Assembly: GCA_002197995.1 (NCBI GenBank)
Contig: NGZR01000004.1
Span: forward strand, 5,456,001 to 5,520,000
DNA length: 64,000 bases
From: Gaeumannomyces sp. JS-464
Lineage: Eukaryota > Ascomycota > Sordariomycetes > Magnaporthales > Magnaporthaceae
Direction: 5' to 3'
Shown here piece by piece: positions 23,484-35,506 of the stretch. A program made the position numbers and the translations under genes. Numbering within the stretch: the stretch's first letter is position 1; the number at the start of each line of letters is the position of its first letter. The notes below the pieces were generated by a model. The model searched no databases. It worked only from the letters and a program-made list of their open reading frames with translations, and was not told the origin of the DNA.

Positions 23484-25204
23484 ATGTCGCGTCCGCCCTT
23501 GCTGTCCAAGTTTCGCAACGGCAAAATGGCGGCACCGGGAGGCGGCTTTTTTATCCAGGGTACCCTCGACAGTGGCGGCGCGGCTGCCCACCACTCGAGC
23601 TTCGAGGCGCTGTGGCAGACAAAATGGAAGCCGGCGGTAGGTTAAGACCCGTGTGTATTTCTCTGGCCTGTCCACTGACCGATCTCTAATACTGGGGGAT
23701 TAGTGCGACCGGGGAATTTACCCCTTTATGTTTGGCACCACGGTCGATTTCCGGCCCGTGGTGGACGGCATCATCAAGGTCGGTGCCGCCATGCGCTGGT
23801 CCGCTCAACGCTGCTTGCTCCCGAGGTGCTAATGCCCGTGAGGACGACAGAAAGGGCTAAAAGAGCCGTATGACTGGGACGAGTACGCCAGGTGCTTCTT
23901 CCCCAAGGCGGAGGAGCTCGTCGCCACTGCCAAGGCTGCAGAGGATGCCGGAGAGCGGGAGAAGGCGTCCGAGTACTACCTGTAGGCAGACCCCATTCCT
24001 GGCTTGCCGCTAGAAACGAGTTTGCTGACTTGGGGTGGCAGACGAGCGTCGGCCGTATATCGCATTGCTCGGTTCCCAGCTCCAAGATCGGAGCAGCAGC
24101 GGTTGGCGTGGACGAAAGGAAAAGAAGCCGCCGTGAAGGGCCTCGGGTAAGTGAGGGTCTTTTCTCGGCGAACTGCTGCCTGCCCATGAAACTGATAGGT
24201 GGAATGCCGTCGCAGCTTGCACGAGTTCCCCATGGTCCCCGTAGAAATCCCACACACCCAGCACGCCAAGGACGGCGACGGCTCTGTCCTCCCGGCATTC
24301 TTCCACCTCCCAAAACAGGCCTCGCCAGCCCAGCCCGCGCCGCTCATCATCATCTTCACCGGTCTCGACGGGTACCGCACGGAGCTCGCGGTGTGGAAGG
24401 AAGGGTGGCGGCAGCTTGGCTGTGCGACGCTGGTGGTGGAGATCCCGGGAACAGGCGACAACCCGGGGCTGGCGTCGGATCCAACGAGCCCGGACCGGGT
24501 CTGGAGCAGCCTGTTCGACTGGGTGTCTCTGCGGCCCGCCGTTGACCAGACCAGGGTCGTCAACTGGGGCTTCAGCACCGGGGGTTACTACTCCATCCGG
24601 CTGGCGCACACGCATGCCGACAAGCTTAAGGGCGTGGTGGCGCTGGGCGGGGGTTGCCACTTCATGTTTGACCCGCGGTGGCTCGACCGGGTGAACGCGC
24701 TCGAGTATCCGTTTGAGTGAGTCGGCTGTGCGGGCAGTATGGAAGGGGAGACCTCAATGTGCTGACTACTAGCATGCAGCCTCGCCCACACGCTGGCGCA
24801 TAAGTTCGGGTACGAAAACGACCTACAGCGCTTCAAGGACGAGGCCATGGGCACCTTCTCGCTGCTCAACGACGGGACGCTGAAGAAGCCCTGCGCAAAG
24901 CTGCTCCTCGTCAACGGAACCGAAGACGAGATCTTCCCGATTGACGACTACTACCTGTGTCTGCAGCACGGGAGCCCCAAGGAAGCCAGGCAAGAGTTCC
25001 GGGTCCCGCGCTTTTGAACGAGAGTGTCAATATTGCTCCTGCTGACACACGGGTATCCCCCAACCCAGATTCGTGCCCGGGATCAAGCACATGGGCGAGC
25101 CGGAATCCTTCGGCATCATTCTGCGGTGGCTGTTCCGACTGCTGGAGATCGACGGCGACGTGGGCAAATTTATGTCCACCATTCCTTTCAAGCCCAGGTT
25201 CTAA
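23484..25204 (+). CDS. ayg1: Ayg1-type alpha/beta hydrolase (polyketide-shortening esterase family)
   Basis: Seven exons joined in phase give an intact 436-residue protein: 23484-23636, 23704-23778, 23851-23981, 24042-24146, 24216-24716, 24780-24989 and 25069-25204. It has the plan of Aspergillus Ayg1, which shortens heptaketide YWA1 in DHN-melanin synthesis: FEALWQTKWKPA and IYPFMFG at the N-terminus, RASAVYRIARFP, then TGLDGYRTELAVW. The nucleophile elbow is GFSTGGYYS, the acid is in NGTEDEIFP, and the catalytic His is in GIKHMGEPES. The last intron starts with GC (AG|GCAAGA at 24990) and ends in CAG, a GC-AG intron. No polyketide synthase or melanin reductase lies nearby, so the role in pigment is uncertain; paralogues act in other pathways. 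Confidence 0.85.
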
Positions 25205-26193
25205 GACAAAAGATGTCACGAGAGAGAGGGAGCGATCGGGTGTCCGGGGAGCCGGGCCAAGCCACAGACGGAGGATTTACGCCAATGTCCCTGGCGTTTT
25301 TTTGTTCTGGTCTAGACTCTCGGAAGACACGGGGTGGCGCTGGCCGGGTTGGGCATGGGGCGTCGTGGTTTCGCTCCTCGCGGCAATATGTTTCTGGACG
25401 GAGATAATCGGTATGGGAGTCCCGTGTCATTCCACCTGGCCCATTGGAGTTGTACCTGGTGCTCGGAGCTATGGTATTGCCGTTCGAGGCCCTCGGTTTC
25501 TTGGAGAGGTGGTCAGCAATACGCAGAGGATTTCTCACCATACCTCAATCGCTCGCGCACTCGACCGATGCACCAATTGGGGCACATCCACGAGGACGCG
25601 GCGATGGGCTCTCGAGTCTGGACGCTAGTTCAAGAAATCGTAGGAGTGAGGAAATTAGCGTTCGGGTCCGTCCGACTACCGCCTTCCTGGCGCGCCATCT
25701 GGGCACGCGAAAACCCCAGCAGCGCCCGAGGACGTCTCCTTCCGGCGACCGCCGCGACCAATATTTGGTCAGGAAGGGCTGACCCGTGCCGCCGCTAGTG
25801 CTTTTTCCCCTGGCCTCATGGCAGCCATGTCTCTTCCGAATAGGTGGTCCCACGGGAAAGGAGATGGTTGCTCTCGTGGCTTCGAATCCCTCTCCCCCAC
25901 CGAGACCCCCTTTGACTCCCTAAACAGCAAACCTCAAAGCCGACGCGCCCCCGACATTCCAATTCCGGCCAAGTCCGCCACGCGCTAGTTGTGAGCCATT
26001 GCGTTACACGCGATAATGGCCCAGCCTTTCGAATGGCGCCGCCTGTCGTGATCTGTATATATAGCGGACTGGGTCTGCCTCGATATCAGTGCAATTCCAG
26101 CATCCCAAGCATCCAGCCGCCTGCCCGCATTGGTCCCCTAGCTTCGGCAACCTCAAAACTTCAAACAGAAGCAGCAAAAACCGCCAAGCCAAC
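25205..26193. other. Intergenic; TATA box upstream of CAP gene
   Basis: Nearly 1 kb without a supportable gene. A TATATATAG box at about 26053-26062 lies some 135 bases before the CAP start codon and is the likely core promoter. Confidence 0.5.
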
Positions 26194-26875
26194 ATGTACC
26201 TCAACATCGGCAACGCCCTCACCGTCACCCTGGCCCTGTGCTCGGGCGTCGCCTCGGCGCTCACGCAGGACCAGCAGGACGCTCTGAACCTGCACAACAA
26301 CGGCCGCAAGGCCCTGAACTACCCGAGCCTGTCCTGGGACTCGGGGCTGCAATCCAAGGCGCTGGCCTGGGCCAAGGAGCTCGCCAAGCGGGGCAAGCTT
26401 GAGCACGCCGGCGTCGGCGGCGAGAACCTGTACTGGATCTCGTCGGGCGGCAGCCTCAAGGGCGCCGCCCAGGCCTGGATGAACGAGAAGCCCAAGTACA
26501 ATGGGGAGAAGATCCCCGAGGGCAACTTTGCCGGCTATGGCCACTACAGTCAGTTGAACTCCGCGTAGATTGCTTGACGGGTGACGGCTACTTTACTTAC
26601 GGAGGTCTGTTCTACGCTGTAGCCCAGTGCGTGTGGAAGACGACCAAGAAGGTGGGGATGGCCTCCGCGCGGGACTCCAAGGGCGGGCTCTAGTAAGTTG
26701 CAATGTTGCGTGTTGGGCAAATCTGTGAAGCGTTCGCTGACAAAAACCTCTAGCGTGGTGGCTCGCTACGATCCTCCTGGTAACATGTAAGCACCAACGT
26801 CATATTCTCGATCCTGTTTCCTAGGCATTTTAGCTGACACGGCATGTGACCACCAGTGTTGGGCAAAGGCTCTAA
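26194..26875 (+). CDS. Secreted CAP-superfamily (PR-1/SCP-like) protein
   Basis: Four exons (26194-26548, 26623-26692, 26754-26786, 26857-26875) join in phase to 158 residues. Introns are 74, 61 and 70 bp. The leader (MYLNIGNALTVTLALCSGVASA) is a good signal peptide. CAP motifs are in order: DALNLHNNGRKAL, LSWDSGLQSKALAWAKELA, LEHAGVGGENLYW, then GHY at the end of exon 1 completed by TQCVW, and YVVARYDPPGN near the C-terminus. CAP proteins bind sterols or other lipids outside the cell, and some fungal members act in virulence or self-protection. The gene has no frame break. Size is at the short end for the family (no N- or C-terminal extension). Confidence 0.85.
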
Positions 26876-27843
26876 TCCCGCCAAAAGCATGGGCAGACAC
26901 GGGGGTAACAGGGGCGACTGCGCATCATCTATACGGCCTCGTCCTTAGGCCGCGCACCCGCAGGCTTTGACATACCTTCAGCTTCAGTGTAAATATTCCA
27001 TTCTGGCAATGCTGTATTTAAAATGACAACGCCATTATTGCCACAGCTGTGCCAATTGCCAACGGCGGTGCTCACTGTAAACTGTAGCAAGGCCTGTCTC
27101 GGAAACATTTTCCCTGTAGAGGATAGCACGTGCAAGATTCCTCGTCAACCTTCCTGGAATGTATAGCGACATGCACCTTGCGTCACTAAGTAAGCGGTTC
27201 TGTGATGGAGCGTTTCAAGCTGCTTTTATTAGGCGTATGCCCACTTCCCTGACTTTACCAGAAGATTGCGTTTTCATTGCTTCTCGAACCTTGGAACTTG
27301 GAGGTCTAGCGAGGGAAGACCACATGTTGCCCAATTTTGTGCGTCACAGATCTTGTTTCTCTCCTCCGATGCGAGGGCCCGCGATCCACCCAACGACGTG
27401 GTTCATTTTCGACCCAGCAACGGTCGGGGTTCCCCAATGAACAGCGCCGGCCCAGCACGACAAGCTCTGCCAAGCCCGGGCAGAGCCTCAGCCTCGGATG
27501 ATGTTTCCTGGACGGCAAGCTCTGGGGTAGACTTGGGACGAAACGCACGAGCCTGACGGGAATGTTTGACTGCTCGGGGCACACGGACCTCACCCGGCAG
27601 CAGCAATGTCTTCCTAACAAATGGGCCTCGCCCGGCCTCTGCAGCCAACCAGCTGGAAACCAGTCTCGCGCACTTCCTACTTCAGGTGGCTCTCACGCTC
27701 AGCAGACTTCTCCTCGGCCCGCTCCTCTTTCTGTTGGTCACCGACGCCTTTCTCCTCGGGGACACAAAGCGCACGACACAAAACGACGAGTGCCGTGCTA
27801 GCCGCCGAGCAGCAGCAGCAGCAGCAGCAGCACAACCGGCGTC
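26876..27843. other. Intergenic
   Basis: About 970 bases. Open frames here look incidental. The last 60 bases before 27844 contain a (CAG)n microsatellite in the 5' leader of the CFEM gene (27809-27831). Confidence 0.5.
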
Positions 27844-28626
27844 ATGAAACGCCCCTCTCTCCCCAGAACCATCGCCCTCGCGGCCGGGTCCGCGGCTGCC
27901 CAGTCCATAAGCGCCCAGCCGAGCCTGGGACCAAGCCTTGCTCCAGCCGGCCAGGCGGTCATGGGCGGCGGCGACGTGGACTGCGTGGCCATCGGGGCGG
28001 CTGCGGTCCCGTGCTGCGCGCAGGAGTGCTTCGTGGACGGCGCGGCCGCGCTGGGCTGCCGCATGGACGACCTCGGCTGCCAGTGCCAGCAGCAGGCGCG
28101 CATGATGGCGGCCGCCGAGAGCTGCGTGGTCGAGTTCTGCCCCGCCGTCGCGTACCAGAGCGTCATCGACGGCGTCATGGCCAGTGAGTAGAAGTCCCCC
28201 CGAGACGCATTCGCAAGAACCCCCGGCGACCGTGTGGCTGACCATGTGGCCCTGGCGGCAAAAGTGTGCGCCTGCGCAGTCGGCGCCGCTACAGCCCAGC
28301 CGTCCGCAACCACGGGCTTGTTCTCCGCCGCCACTGTGGCTTCGAGCCTGACTGTCGCCGTGTCGGGCGTGCTCTCGTCAATCGCCCCGTCGTCGGCGGT
28401 TGCTTCGAGCGAGGCACCTCCCTTGCGAAGACCTGGCGTCGACGATCAGCGGCCTCTGGTGGCCACGCCGGTCACCCCACAGGAGCTCCAGCTGGCCCTC
28501 GGCATCGTCTCGACAAGACCTACCGAGGCCGGCTCTGACCCGACGCCAAGAGACCGGGGCATGCGCATGTCGCTCGCAGCCAGCCTACTGGCGTCTGCCG
28601 CTGCGCTCGTGGTGCCCTTCTTGTAA
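27844..28626 (+). CDS. CFEM-domain protein, probably GPI-anchored
   Basis: Exons 27844-28183 and 28280-28626 with a 96-bp intron (GTGAGT...GCGCAG, branch GCTGAC). The result is 228 residues without frame break. An N-terminal leader precedes a CFEM domain: VPCCAQEC, LGCRMDDLGCQCQ, ESCVVEFC. The Cys spacing with the Asp before CxC (DDLGCQC) is the CFEM hallmark, where Asp is the axial heme ligand in characterised members. A Ser/Thr/Ala-rich stalk follows, and the C-terminus is a hydrophobic tail (MSLAASLLASAAALVVPFL), as expected for a GPI signal. Likely roles are heme/iron capture or cell-wall structure. An alternative acceptor at about 28265 would keep two extra Cys, so exon 2 start is less certain. 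Confidence 0.8.
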
Positions 28627-29408
28627 GCGGCGTACCGTGCGATCTCCCCCGATACGAAGCCGACTGTAGGTAGAAGTCTTCGGGTGCGTTCATCGCTACA
28701 TCACACGAGACGACATGATGTCTGCGTGCACTGGAACAGAGGTCAAGACCTGTCAGGCTAAGCCGGCTCCCCGTTAACCCATACCCAATCAGCTGGGAGC
28801 TCAGGGTCTGAAGTCCGGGATCGATGGCGGATCGCGTGAAAAAAAGGGCAACAGTTAGCCCAAGACCCCAGCCTAGAAATACAGGCCCGGGGCAGCACCG
28901 CAGTCTCTCTGCCTAGCCGGTCAGACGTAACATCCGGGGCCGCTAAACCTGCCTCGTCTTCACGCGGACGGCGCGAACAGCAGCCCAGGATCGGGAAATT
29001 TTCCGATTGCTTCTAGCATCTCTAGCCCTGTGCTGCTGCCTCCAAGAGGTACCCCAGCTGATCCGTGTCTGCAAGGAACTGTTCCTTCAATCCACCCGGA
29101 CCAATCCATCGTCGGTATGAGGCCACCAACGGCCAGCGGTATCCACAAACTCGACCCAAACTCTTGTGCCAAGTCAAGGCCACTAACGACCATCGGCGTT
29201 CGTGGGCTCACCGCAACGTCAATGCGATGGACATTGCCTCCCGAGTATCGTCAGGGGTATTGCATATAAAAGGGGCACTCTGGCTCGCCCATTGTGGCAG
29301 AGAAGAGTCCAGGTTCTCCAGCCCACAGCCAGCACGCCCAGTTCCGCCCGGCAGTCCCCAAGAAAAGCCAGCAGCATTCGTTCCTTACCAAACGTCCTTG
29401 ATAGCAAA
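28627..29408. other. Intergenic
   Basis: About 780 bases with no gene called. Confidence 0.4.
29262..29272 (+). promoter_or_regulatory. TATA box of the small secreted protein gene
   Basis: GCATATAAAAGG around 29262-29272, about 140 bases upstream of the ATG at 29409, a strong consensus TATA box. Confidence 0.65.
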
Positions 29409-30094
29409 ATGCGCACCTTCTCCGCCCTCTACGCCGTGGCTCTGGCCGCGACCGCCGCCCACGCCCTCCCTGAGGTGAAGCCCGTCCAGCTGGGCGCCGA
29501 GTGCCACAACTACCCAGGCTTCAACGCCGCCACGGGCGAGGCCGGGCCGTGGCCGCTCTACGCCTCATCGACCGACGGGGCCGTCGCCAGGGGCGCGGGC
29601 TCGACGGTTTCCGACGTCGACCCGAGTGTCCAAGCCCAATTCCAAGTACGCCCGTTCCCCCGCCCTTTCCTGACGTTGCGCTCCTGTAGTTCCGGCTAAC
29701 CAAACCCTCTCTTTTTTTCTATCCAGATCGGCGTCGCCGTCGAGCCTACGCAGGCCAAGCTCGTGCTCAAGTGCACGTCCAGCGGCCTGCTGGCCTTTTA
29801 CAACGCGGTGTGGACGGGCGTGACGCGGGGCCCGGCGACGACAAGGCGTTCCTGCTGGTCGGCCAGGAGGGCGGGGCCGGGTTGCAGGCCCACGCCCACT
29901 TCCTCGCCGACGGCACCCAGCGGGAGGGCGTGTTTCTCGGCTCCGAGGGCCACACGGCCTGGGCCTACAAGCGCCGGACTGGCAGCAGCGGGAGAGACGA
30001 GTTCCGGATCAGGCTTCTGGTCGGCTCCGAGAGCCTGGAGGAGGGTGAGTTCAAGGGCTTTGTCCGTATCGGCACTTACGATAAGCTGAGCTGA
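29409..30094 (+). CDS. Small secreted protein of unknown function (one frameshift)
   Basis: Exon 1 (29409-29645) encodes a signal peptide (MRTFSALYAVALAATAAHAL) and a start of the mature chain with CHNYPGF. The intron is 29646-29726 (GTACGC...ATCCAG). Exon 2 (29727-30094) continues with IGVAVEPTQAKLVLKCTSSG, and after a frame change near 29840 ends YDKLS and TGA. The break lies in GGGGCCCGG, where one base seems missing. Two Cys are visible and could form one disulfide. The fold looks beta-rich (VAVEP, KLVLKC, LLAFY, GFVRIGTYDKL). I do not recognise a named family. Confidence 0.7.
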
Positions 30095-32775
30095 GCGATG
30101 ATTTGGCTTCGAGGTCTGGGGCGACTGGGCTTTGTCGGAGATGCGGCCTTTTAAGATATCAATTGGGTGTTGGTATCCTGTTTTCTGAGCAGATGCCATG
30201 TCACTTCCTCCAAACGGGCGACTGCGATGTGGCTGGCGGGGTTTGACGCCGTCGACACTGTTCCATAACGTGTGTGCATCCAACTCGGCGGCGGAATGGG
30301 GCAGGGTTCTATGGTAATCACGCGCCGATCAAGTAGTTGATATATCTGCGCCTCGCTTGTGGACGCACCCATCGGCTTGCGATGATCGATCACAGATTTT
30401 GCTGCGTAATCCCGGGGTGGGTTGTGGCGGCTGGGCCGAACCGTCAACCTCCCCGCTCTCTTTTAGACAAAGCTCTCACAGTACCAGCGTTACCTGCGGA
30501 TATCACGCTGGTCGGGCCATGTGGACAGCGGTGCGTCTGGGCGTCAGCGGTGGAGACGCCGGTCTGGGTGCGAGCGACGGTCCAGCAGCTGCGGCGTGCA
30601 GCCGGGGAAGGCGAGCCTAGTGATGTCGCGAGGGCTGTGTTCCAGCCGGCAGGGGAGACAAGGCAAGTAGCGGAGATGGAATCTGGTGTATAAGCCGTGT
30701 GCATGATGCTGGCAGCCAACGGGAGTGGCCCGGGTTGGATCTTGGACTAACGCTAACAGGCACATGTAGACCATGGCCTACTGGGCCGGGCTTGTTGAAG
30801 ATGGATACGGAAATGATGCATCCTGACAGTATAGGAACGGGCGTTGCGACTGGCTGCTGTGCTGCCGTTTCTGCCCGTTCATGCGTGGGCATTGGCTGCG
30901 GCCTGGCCAAGAGCTGAACATAGGGTTGCAATTTTCATGCTTCCCAAGTTCCCACACGCGGTCCAACGTCTCCGCATCGAGTCGGCACGCCATCACATCC
31001 GAGGGAGAGAGATCCGGCGATGGCTGGGAGGTGGGGCCCTTGCTTGCCGGGGAGCCGCACGTGCTAGCCGGCGCGGACGGCAAGGCGCTTCCGAGAATGG
31101 GCCCAGCACACCAACGCGGCTAGGACGCTCAGGAAAATCAGGCACGAGGCACCACAGGTCTGGCTTAGCCAGGCTAGCAGCGGCACCCTGGTGACCGACG
31201 GACCTCAGTTCCACAGGCACGTGGCGTGGAGGCCAACGTGTGTCTCGGGAAGGTGAGAGACACTGATGCTGGTCTGGTCTCCATGGCCTGACAGGAATGA
31301 GCGCTGGGCATTCCCTGGCAGCAGGTTGGGAAAAAGTCTGCTCTAGCTTTTTCGCTGCAAATTGAGGGGGAGGGGCTCGGGCCTGCCGTTTCTGGCCGAT
31401 GCGAGTCAGCAGTCCCAGGGTGTCAGTGCTGCCCGCCGCGGGGAAGCCAGCACTGGCCGGCACCACGCCTGACGGCAAGGGAATAAACGGTATGCACGGC
31501 CGGCTGCTGCACCAAATGCACGGATGGGCGGGGATCACTGTGTTTACTGTAGTATCTTCCATTTTATGCCGTCGATCGTTGATATCAGGCGCCTTCCATT
31601 TGTGCAAACTGTCACTGGCTGTCAAGCAACCCCACGAGTCAGCACGGCAGGCGCCTCCCAGCCAGTCAGCGTCTGCCCGAGGACGCCGGCCGACCCCTCC
31701 AGGATTCAACCACTAACAAACCGTCGGTTCAGAACGGCATGATTAATGGAAAAATTAAAACAACGGACATTGTTTTGCATCAGCCGGTAACGACGCGCCG
31801 ATGCGTGAGGGAATTACAAAAAGGGCAAAAAAAAAAAAAAAAAGAAAAAAAATTCTTTGCGTCCGAATTTCCCAACCGCCTCGCTGTCAACCCCGCCACG
31901 TCAGGACGACGCACTCGACACGCCGCCCAGCTCACCGGGTGGAGGTCAGTGCTTGGGCGGTGAAGGGTGACAAAGCTGCCGTGACGGGCTTGGGTGCGTG
32001 TGTTGCATGTGAGAGTCCATGTCCTCTGCTGGAGGGGGGGGTTGTACCAAGGCTAGCGGGCGGGCAGGCGCCAAATGAGGTCGTGATGCGGTGGGACCGG
32101 TGCAACTGCTAGCCCACCCTGGTGCCGCTTTCTGCCTGGCGCCGTGGGGCCTGCCCCGCCAGTTGCTGCAGCTACTCTGGACCCTGGCCCAAATTCTTTT
32201 TTCCCACTGGGCAGGCTCGAATTGGCGGTGACTTGTTCGTGCTTGTTTGTTTCCTGGTCCCTCTCGGTTGGCTCTTTTTCTGCTGCTCGTCCCGCCTGCA
32301 CGCTGCACCGAGCTGCACCAAGCTGCACCACCTTGCAAAAAGTCTCGTCAATCCAGTCGCTTCTGCTGCGTCCACATATCTTACCGCCCGCTTGCTTTGC
32401 CTGCTCTGCCTGCTCTCCATCCAGAACCTTCCACCTACCAGAACTGCAGAACTCCGCCATCGCATCGGGGCCTGCTCAATCACCGTAGGTGCGCGCGACT
32501 GCTGGCTGCTGCTCTCCGAGTCCCGATCCCGCCCGCTCCGGTCCTGGCGACGCTTGCATGCCAACCAGATCCCGTGCCCCATCACTCGTCCTGTCATCGG
32601 CCAGCACAAAGCTAATCGAATCTGCAACCAGACACTTCCACCACTCTCCTGGACCCCTAGACACTTTCCTCTCCGCCAAAAGCACACCGACGGAGACCTC
32701 AAGGCCCCGCGGCACAACCCCTCCCCAACCCACCTCCCCAGAACCCCCAGTCCAACAGGCAAGATAGGGAAAAGA
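30095..32775. other. Long intergenic region with A-tract and pyrimidine-rich leader
   Basis: About 2.7 kb without a supportable gene. It includes a 17-A run broken by one G and followed by 8 A (31827-31852). From about 32170 to 32775 it is rich in CT tracts, which fits a long 5' leader of the coiled-coil gene. Confidence 0.5.
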
Positions 32776-34636
32776 ATGTTCGGGCTATTCGGCTCATCCA
32801 AGGCCCCGGAGAAGGACGACTCCAAGGACCTGCAGGCAAAGGTCGACGAGCTCACCGAGGAGCTGTCCATGGTCAAGGAGGACCTCGAGACGCGCGATGC
32901 CGAGATCGAGACCCTGAAGGAGCGTGCCGACGAGCTGTCGGCCGCCAAGGCCGCTCTCGAGAAGCAGAAGGCCGACCTCGAGGCCAGCGTAAAGACCGCC
33001 TCGAGCACCGCCGAGTCCCGCGAGGGCGAGATCAAGGCCCTGACCGCCCAGGTCGACGAGCTCACCAAGCAGAAGGCCGACGTCGAGAAGCAGCTGGCCG
33101 ACGCTCAGGCAGCCAAGGAGGCCGCCGAGAAGGAGTCACAAGCCAAAATCGTATGTCGCTGTCGTTCTGCGTCTTTTGCTGCCCAGCCCGCCTGTCCCGA
33201 CCCCGCACTAACGTTCACTGCTTTTGCCCCTCCATCCAGTCCGCCCTCGAGGAGGCCCAGGCCCAGCTCAACGTCGAGGTTGAAAAGCTCAAGGCCGATG
33301 TGGCAGACGCCTCGTCCAAGCACGAGTCTGCCCAGAGCACCATCTCGTCCTCCGCGAGGAGCACACCAAGCTCGTCAACGAGACCAACAGCGCAAAGGAG
33401 ACGCTCAAGACCGAGCTCGATGCCAAGATCGTGGCCCTGACGACTGACCTCGAGGCTGCCAAGGCCGAGGTTGCGAGCGCCACTGGCGATGCCTCGGCCA
33501 CCAAGACCAAGCTGGAGGAGCAGGTCAAGACCCTGACGGCCGAGCTTGAGGCTGCCAAGGCGGACGCCCAGGCCGCCTCGGCGAAGAGCGAGGAGGCCGC
33601 TGCCGCTGCCGCGGCCCAGGCCGAGAAGCTGCAGGAGGAGAACAGCGCACAGCAGAAGTCTGCTGCCGCTGCCGCCGAGGAGGCCGCCGCTAAGCTCGAG
33701 GCCAAATCCCAGGAGTTGGAGGAGCTGCGCGCCAAGCTCGGCTCGGCTGACAGCGGTGCCGCTGAGACGCAGGCTAGCCTCGACAAGGCCAATGCCGATC
33801 TCGCCACCAAGACCGAGGAGCTTTCCAGCACCGTCTCTGCCCTTGAGGCCGAGAAGGCGACCCACGCCGAGACCAAGACGGCTCTGGATGCTGAGAAAAC
33901 CGCCGTCGCCGAAGCTCAGAAGGCCCTCGAGGCAGAGAAGGCCGCCGTCGCCGAGCTGAAGGCTGCTCTTGAGGCTGAGAAGGCCAAGAGCGCAGAGGCC
34001 CAACAGGCTCTCGAGGCCGAGAAGGCTGCTCTGGCCGAGGCCCAGGCGGCTCTCGAGTCGGAGAAGAGCGCACATGCCGAGACCAAGAGCGCACTGGATG
34101 CTGCCAACGCCTCAGGCTCTGACTCCGCCAAGGCCATTGAGGCTGAGAAGGCCGCCACGGCCGAGGCCCAGAAGGCTCTGGAGACGGAGCAGGCCGCGCA
34201 CAACGAGACCAAGAAGCAGCTTGAGGCTGGCGCTTCGTCGCAGGCCGAGTCTGCCAAGGCCCTCGAGGAGGAGCAGAAGGAGCACGCCGAGACCAAGCAG
34301 AAGCTCGAGAAGGAGACTGCGGCCGTCGACGTGGCCAAGAAGGAGATCGAGACGACGCAGGCCAAGGTGACGAGTCTGGAGGGCCTGCTGGCCGAGTCAC
34401 AGGCGTCGGCGGCACTGGCTGCCGACGTGCAGGTCAAGCTTCAGAAGGTCGAGGAGGAGGCCAAGTCGCTGAGTGGGCGTCTCGCCGAGACCGAGGCCAA
34501 GGCGCAGGACCTTAGCACCAAGCTCGAGGAGGCGCAGGGCCAGACCAAGACGGCTGAGAGCAGGACGTCGGAGCTCGAGGCCAAGCTCAAGGAGCTGTCG
34601 GTCGCTGCCGAGTCGGCCGAGCCCAAGGCCGAGTAA
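32776..34636 (+). CDS. Long alanine/glutamate-rich coiled-coil protein
   Basis: Starts MFGLFGSSKAPEKDD at 32776. Exon 1 is 32776-33150, the intron is 33151-33239 (GTATGT...ATCCAG), and exon 2 runs to TAA at 34634-34636. After the short N-terminal motif almost the whole of about 590 residues is predicted coiled coil (Ala, Glu, Lys, Leu heptads). Between about 33830 and 34110 there is a regular 14-residue repeat of the type ALEAEKAAVAEAQK. One frame change lies near 33350, just after SAQSTIS. No enzymatic domain is visible. Likely a structural or tethering protein, but that is inference. The strong codon bias creates long mirror frames on the opposite strand, which I treat as shadows. Confidence 0.75.
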
Positions 34637-34923
34637 GATTAATGACTGTGTTTTGATTCCCGGGTTTTTCCTTCTTACGATTCTATCACAATGTGGTGGA
34701 GAGGCATGAGCACACGCATACATGTAATGAGGTAGTCACTTGCGTATGACCTTGCGCATTGCTAGCACTAGATACCCCATCCCCCCTACCCCCTTTTTCT
34801 CACGGCTTTCTCATGGTATAATGGTACAACTAGACTGCATTGGTTACGATTACTTTGTGTCGTCTCTGTTCCTGTATTTGTCTTTGTCTATTGAGGTGCG
34901 TAGATGTCATGCCTTGTCCCTGT

Positions 34924-35506
34924 TCATCTGCGAAGGGGAGGGAAGACGCCGCGGCGAGAGAAGCCGAGGACCAGCCAGCCAGCGATCAGGCACAGGCCGC
35001 CGATGGGCGTGACGGGGCCCATGAAGCGGAAGCGGTCCGGGTCCAGGACCAGGGCGTACAGGCTGCCGCTGAACATGGTCATGCCGGCGGTGAAGAGGCC
35101 GGCGGCGACGGGGTTGCCGGCACCGACGCCCGAGGCCAGCAGGACGGCGCCCGAGTGGACGAGCTGGAGGGCCATGTGGTGGTTAGGTCCGCAGATGGAG
35201 GAGGGACGGAGAGAGATAAGAGAGATAGGGGATTTATCGGCTCCCTAGGCAGGTGGTATGTACCTGGTATTGGGCGGCGGTGCCCCAGTTGGCCAGCTTC
35301 TGCGGGTCCGAGGTGTGCTTCTTGAGCCCGTGGGCGCCAAAGGCCCCCAGGGCGACGGCGCTGGCGCCCGAGATGGCGCCGACCTTCCAGAAGAGGGCGC
35401 TCATTGCTGTCGTTGTTGTCTCTGGGAAGGGTGGCAGAAGAGGGCTTGACTCGTCGGCTGGGGCGGAGTTGTTGTTGTTGCTGCTGCTGCTGCTGCTGGT
35501 AGCCAT
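34924..35506 (-). CDS. DUF423 (YgdD-type) small membrane protein
   Basis: Exons 35264-35506 and 34924-35163, separated by a 100-bp intron (GTACAT...CTCCAG, branch CCTAAC), give an intact 160-residue protein. After a low-complexity Ser/Asn start coded by a trinucleotide repeat, the conserved block reads ALFWKVGAISGASAVALGAF, then GAHGLKKH, and in exon 2 AGLFTAGMTMFSGSLYALVL and PIGGLCLIAGWLVLGF. Four membrane helices are expected. Function of the family is unknown. A second ATG at 35403 (MSALFWKVG) would start right at the conserved domain and could be the real start. Convergent with the coiled-coil gene. Confidence 0.8.

Noticed and set aside
25870..25905. Possible tRNA T-arm (TTCGAATCC)
   Set aside because: The bases on either side do not form a T-stem, and no matching acceptor or anticodon arm was found.
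33215..34437. Long minus-strand open frames (286 and 173 codons) opposite the coiled-coil gene
   Set aside because: They mirror the strongly biased Glu/Ala/Lys codons of the plus-strand gene, give repetitive Leu/Ser/Ala products and have no gene context.
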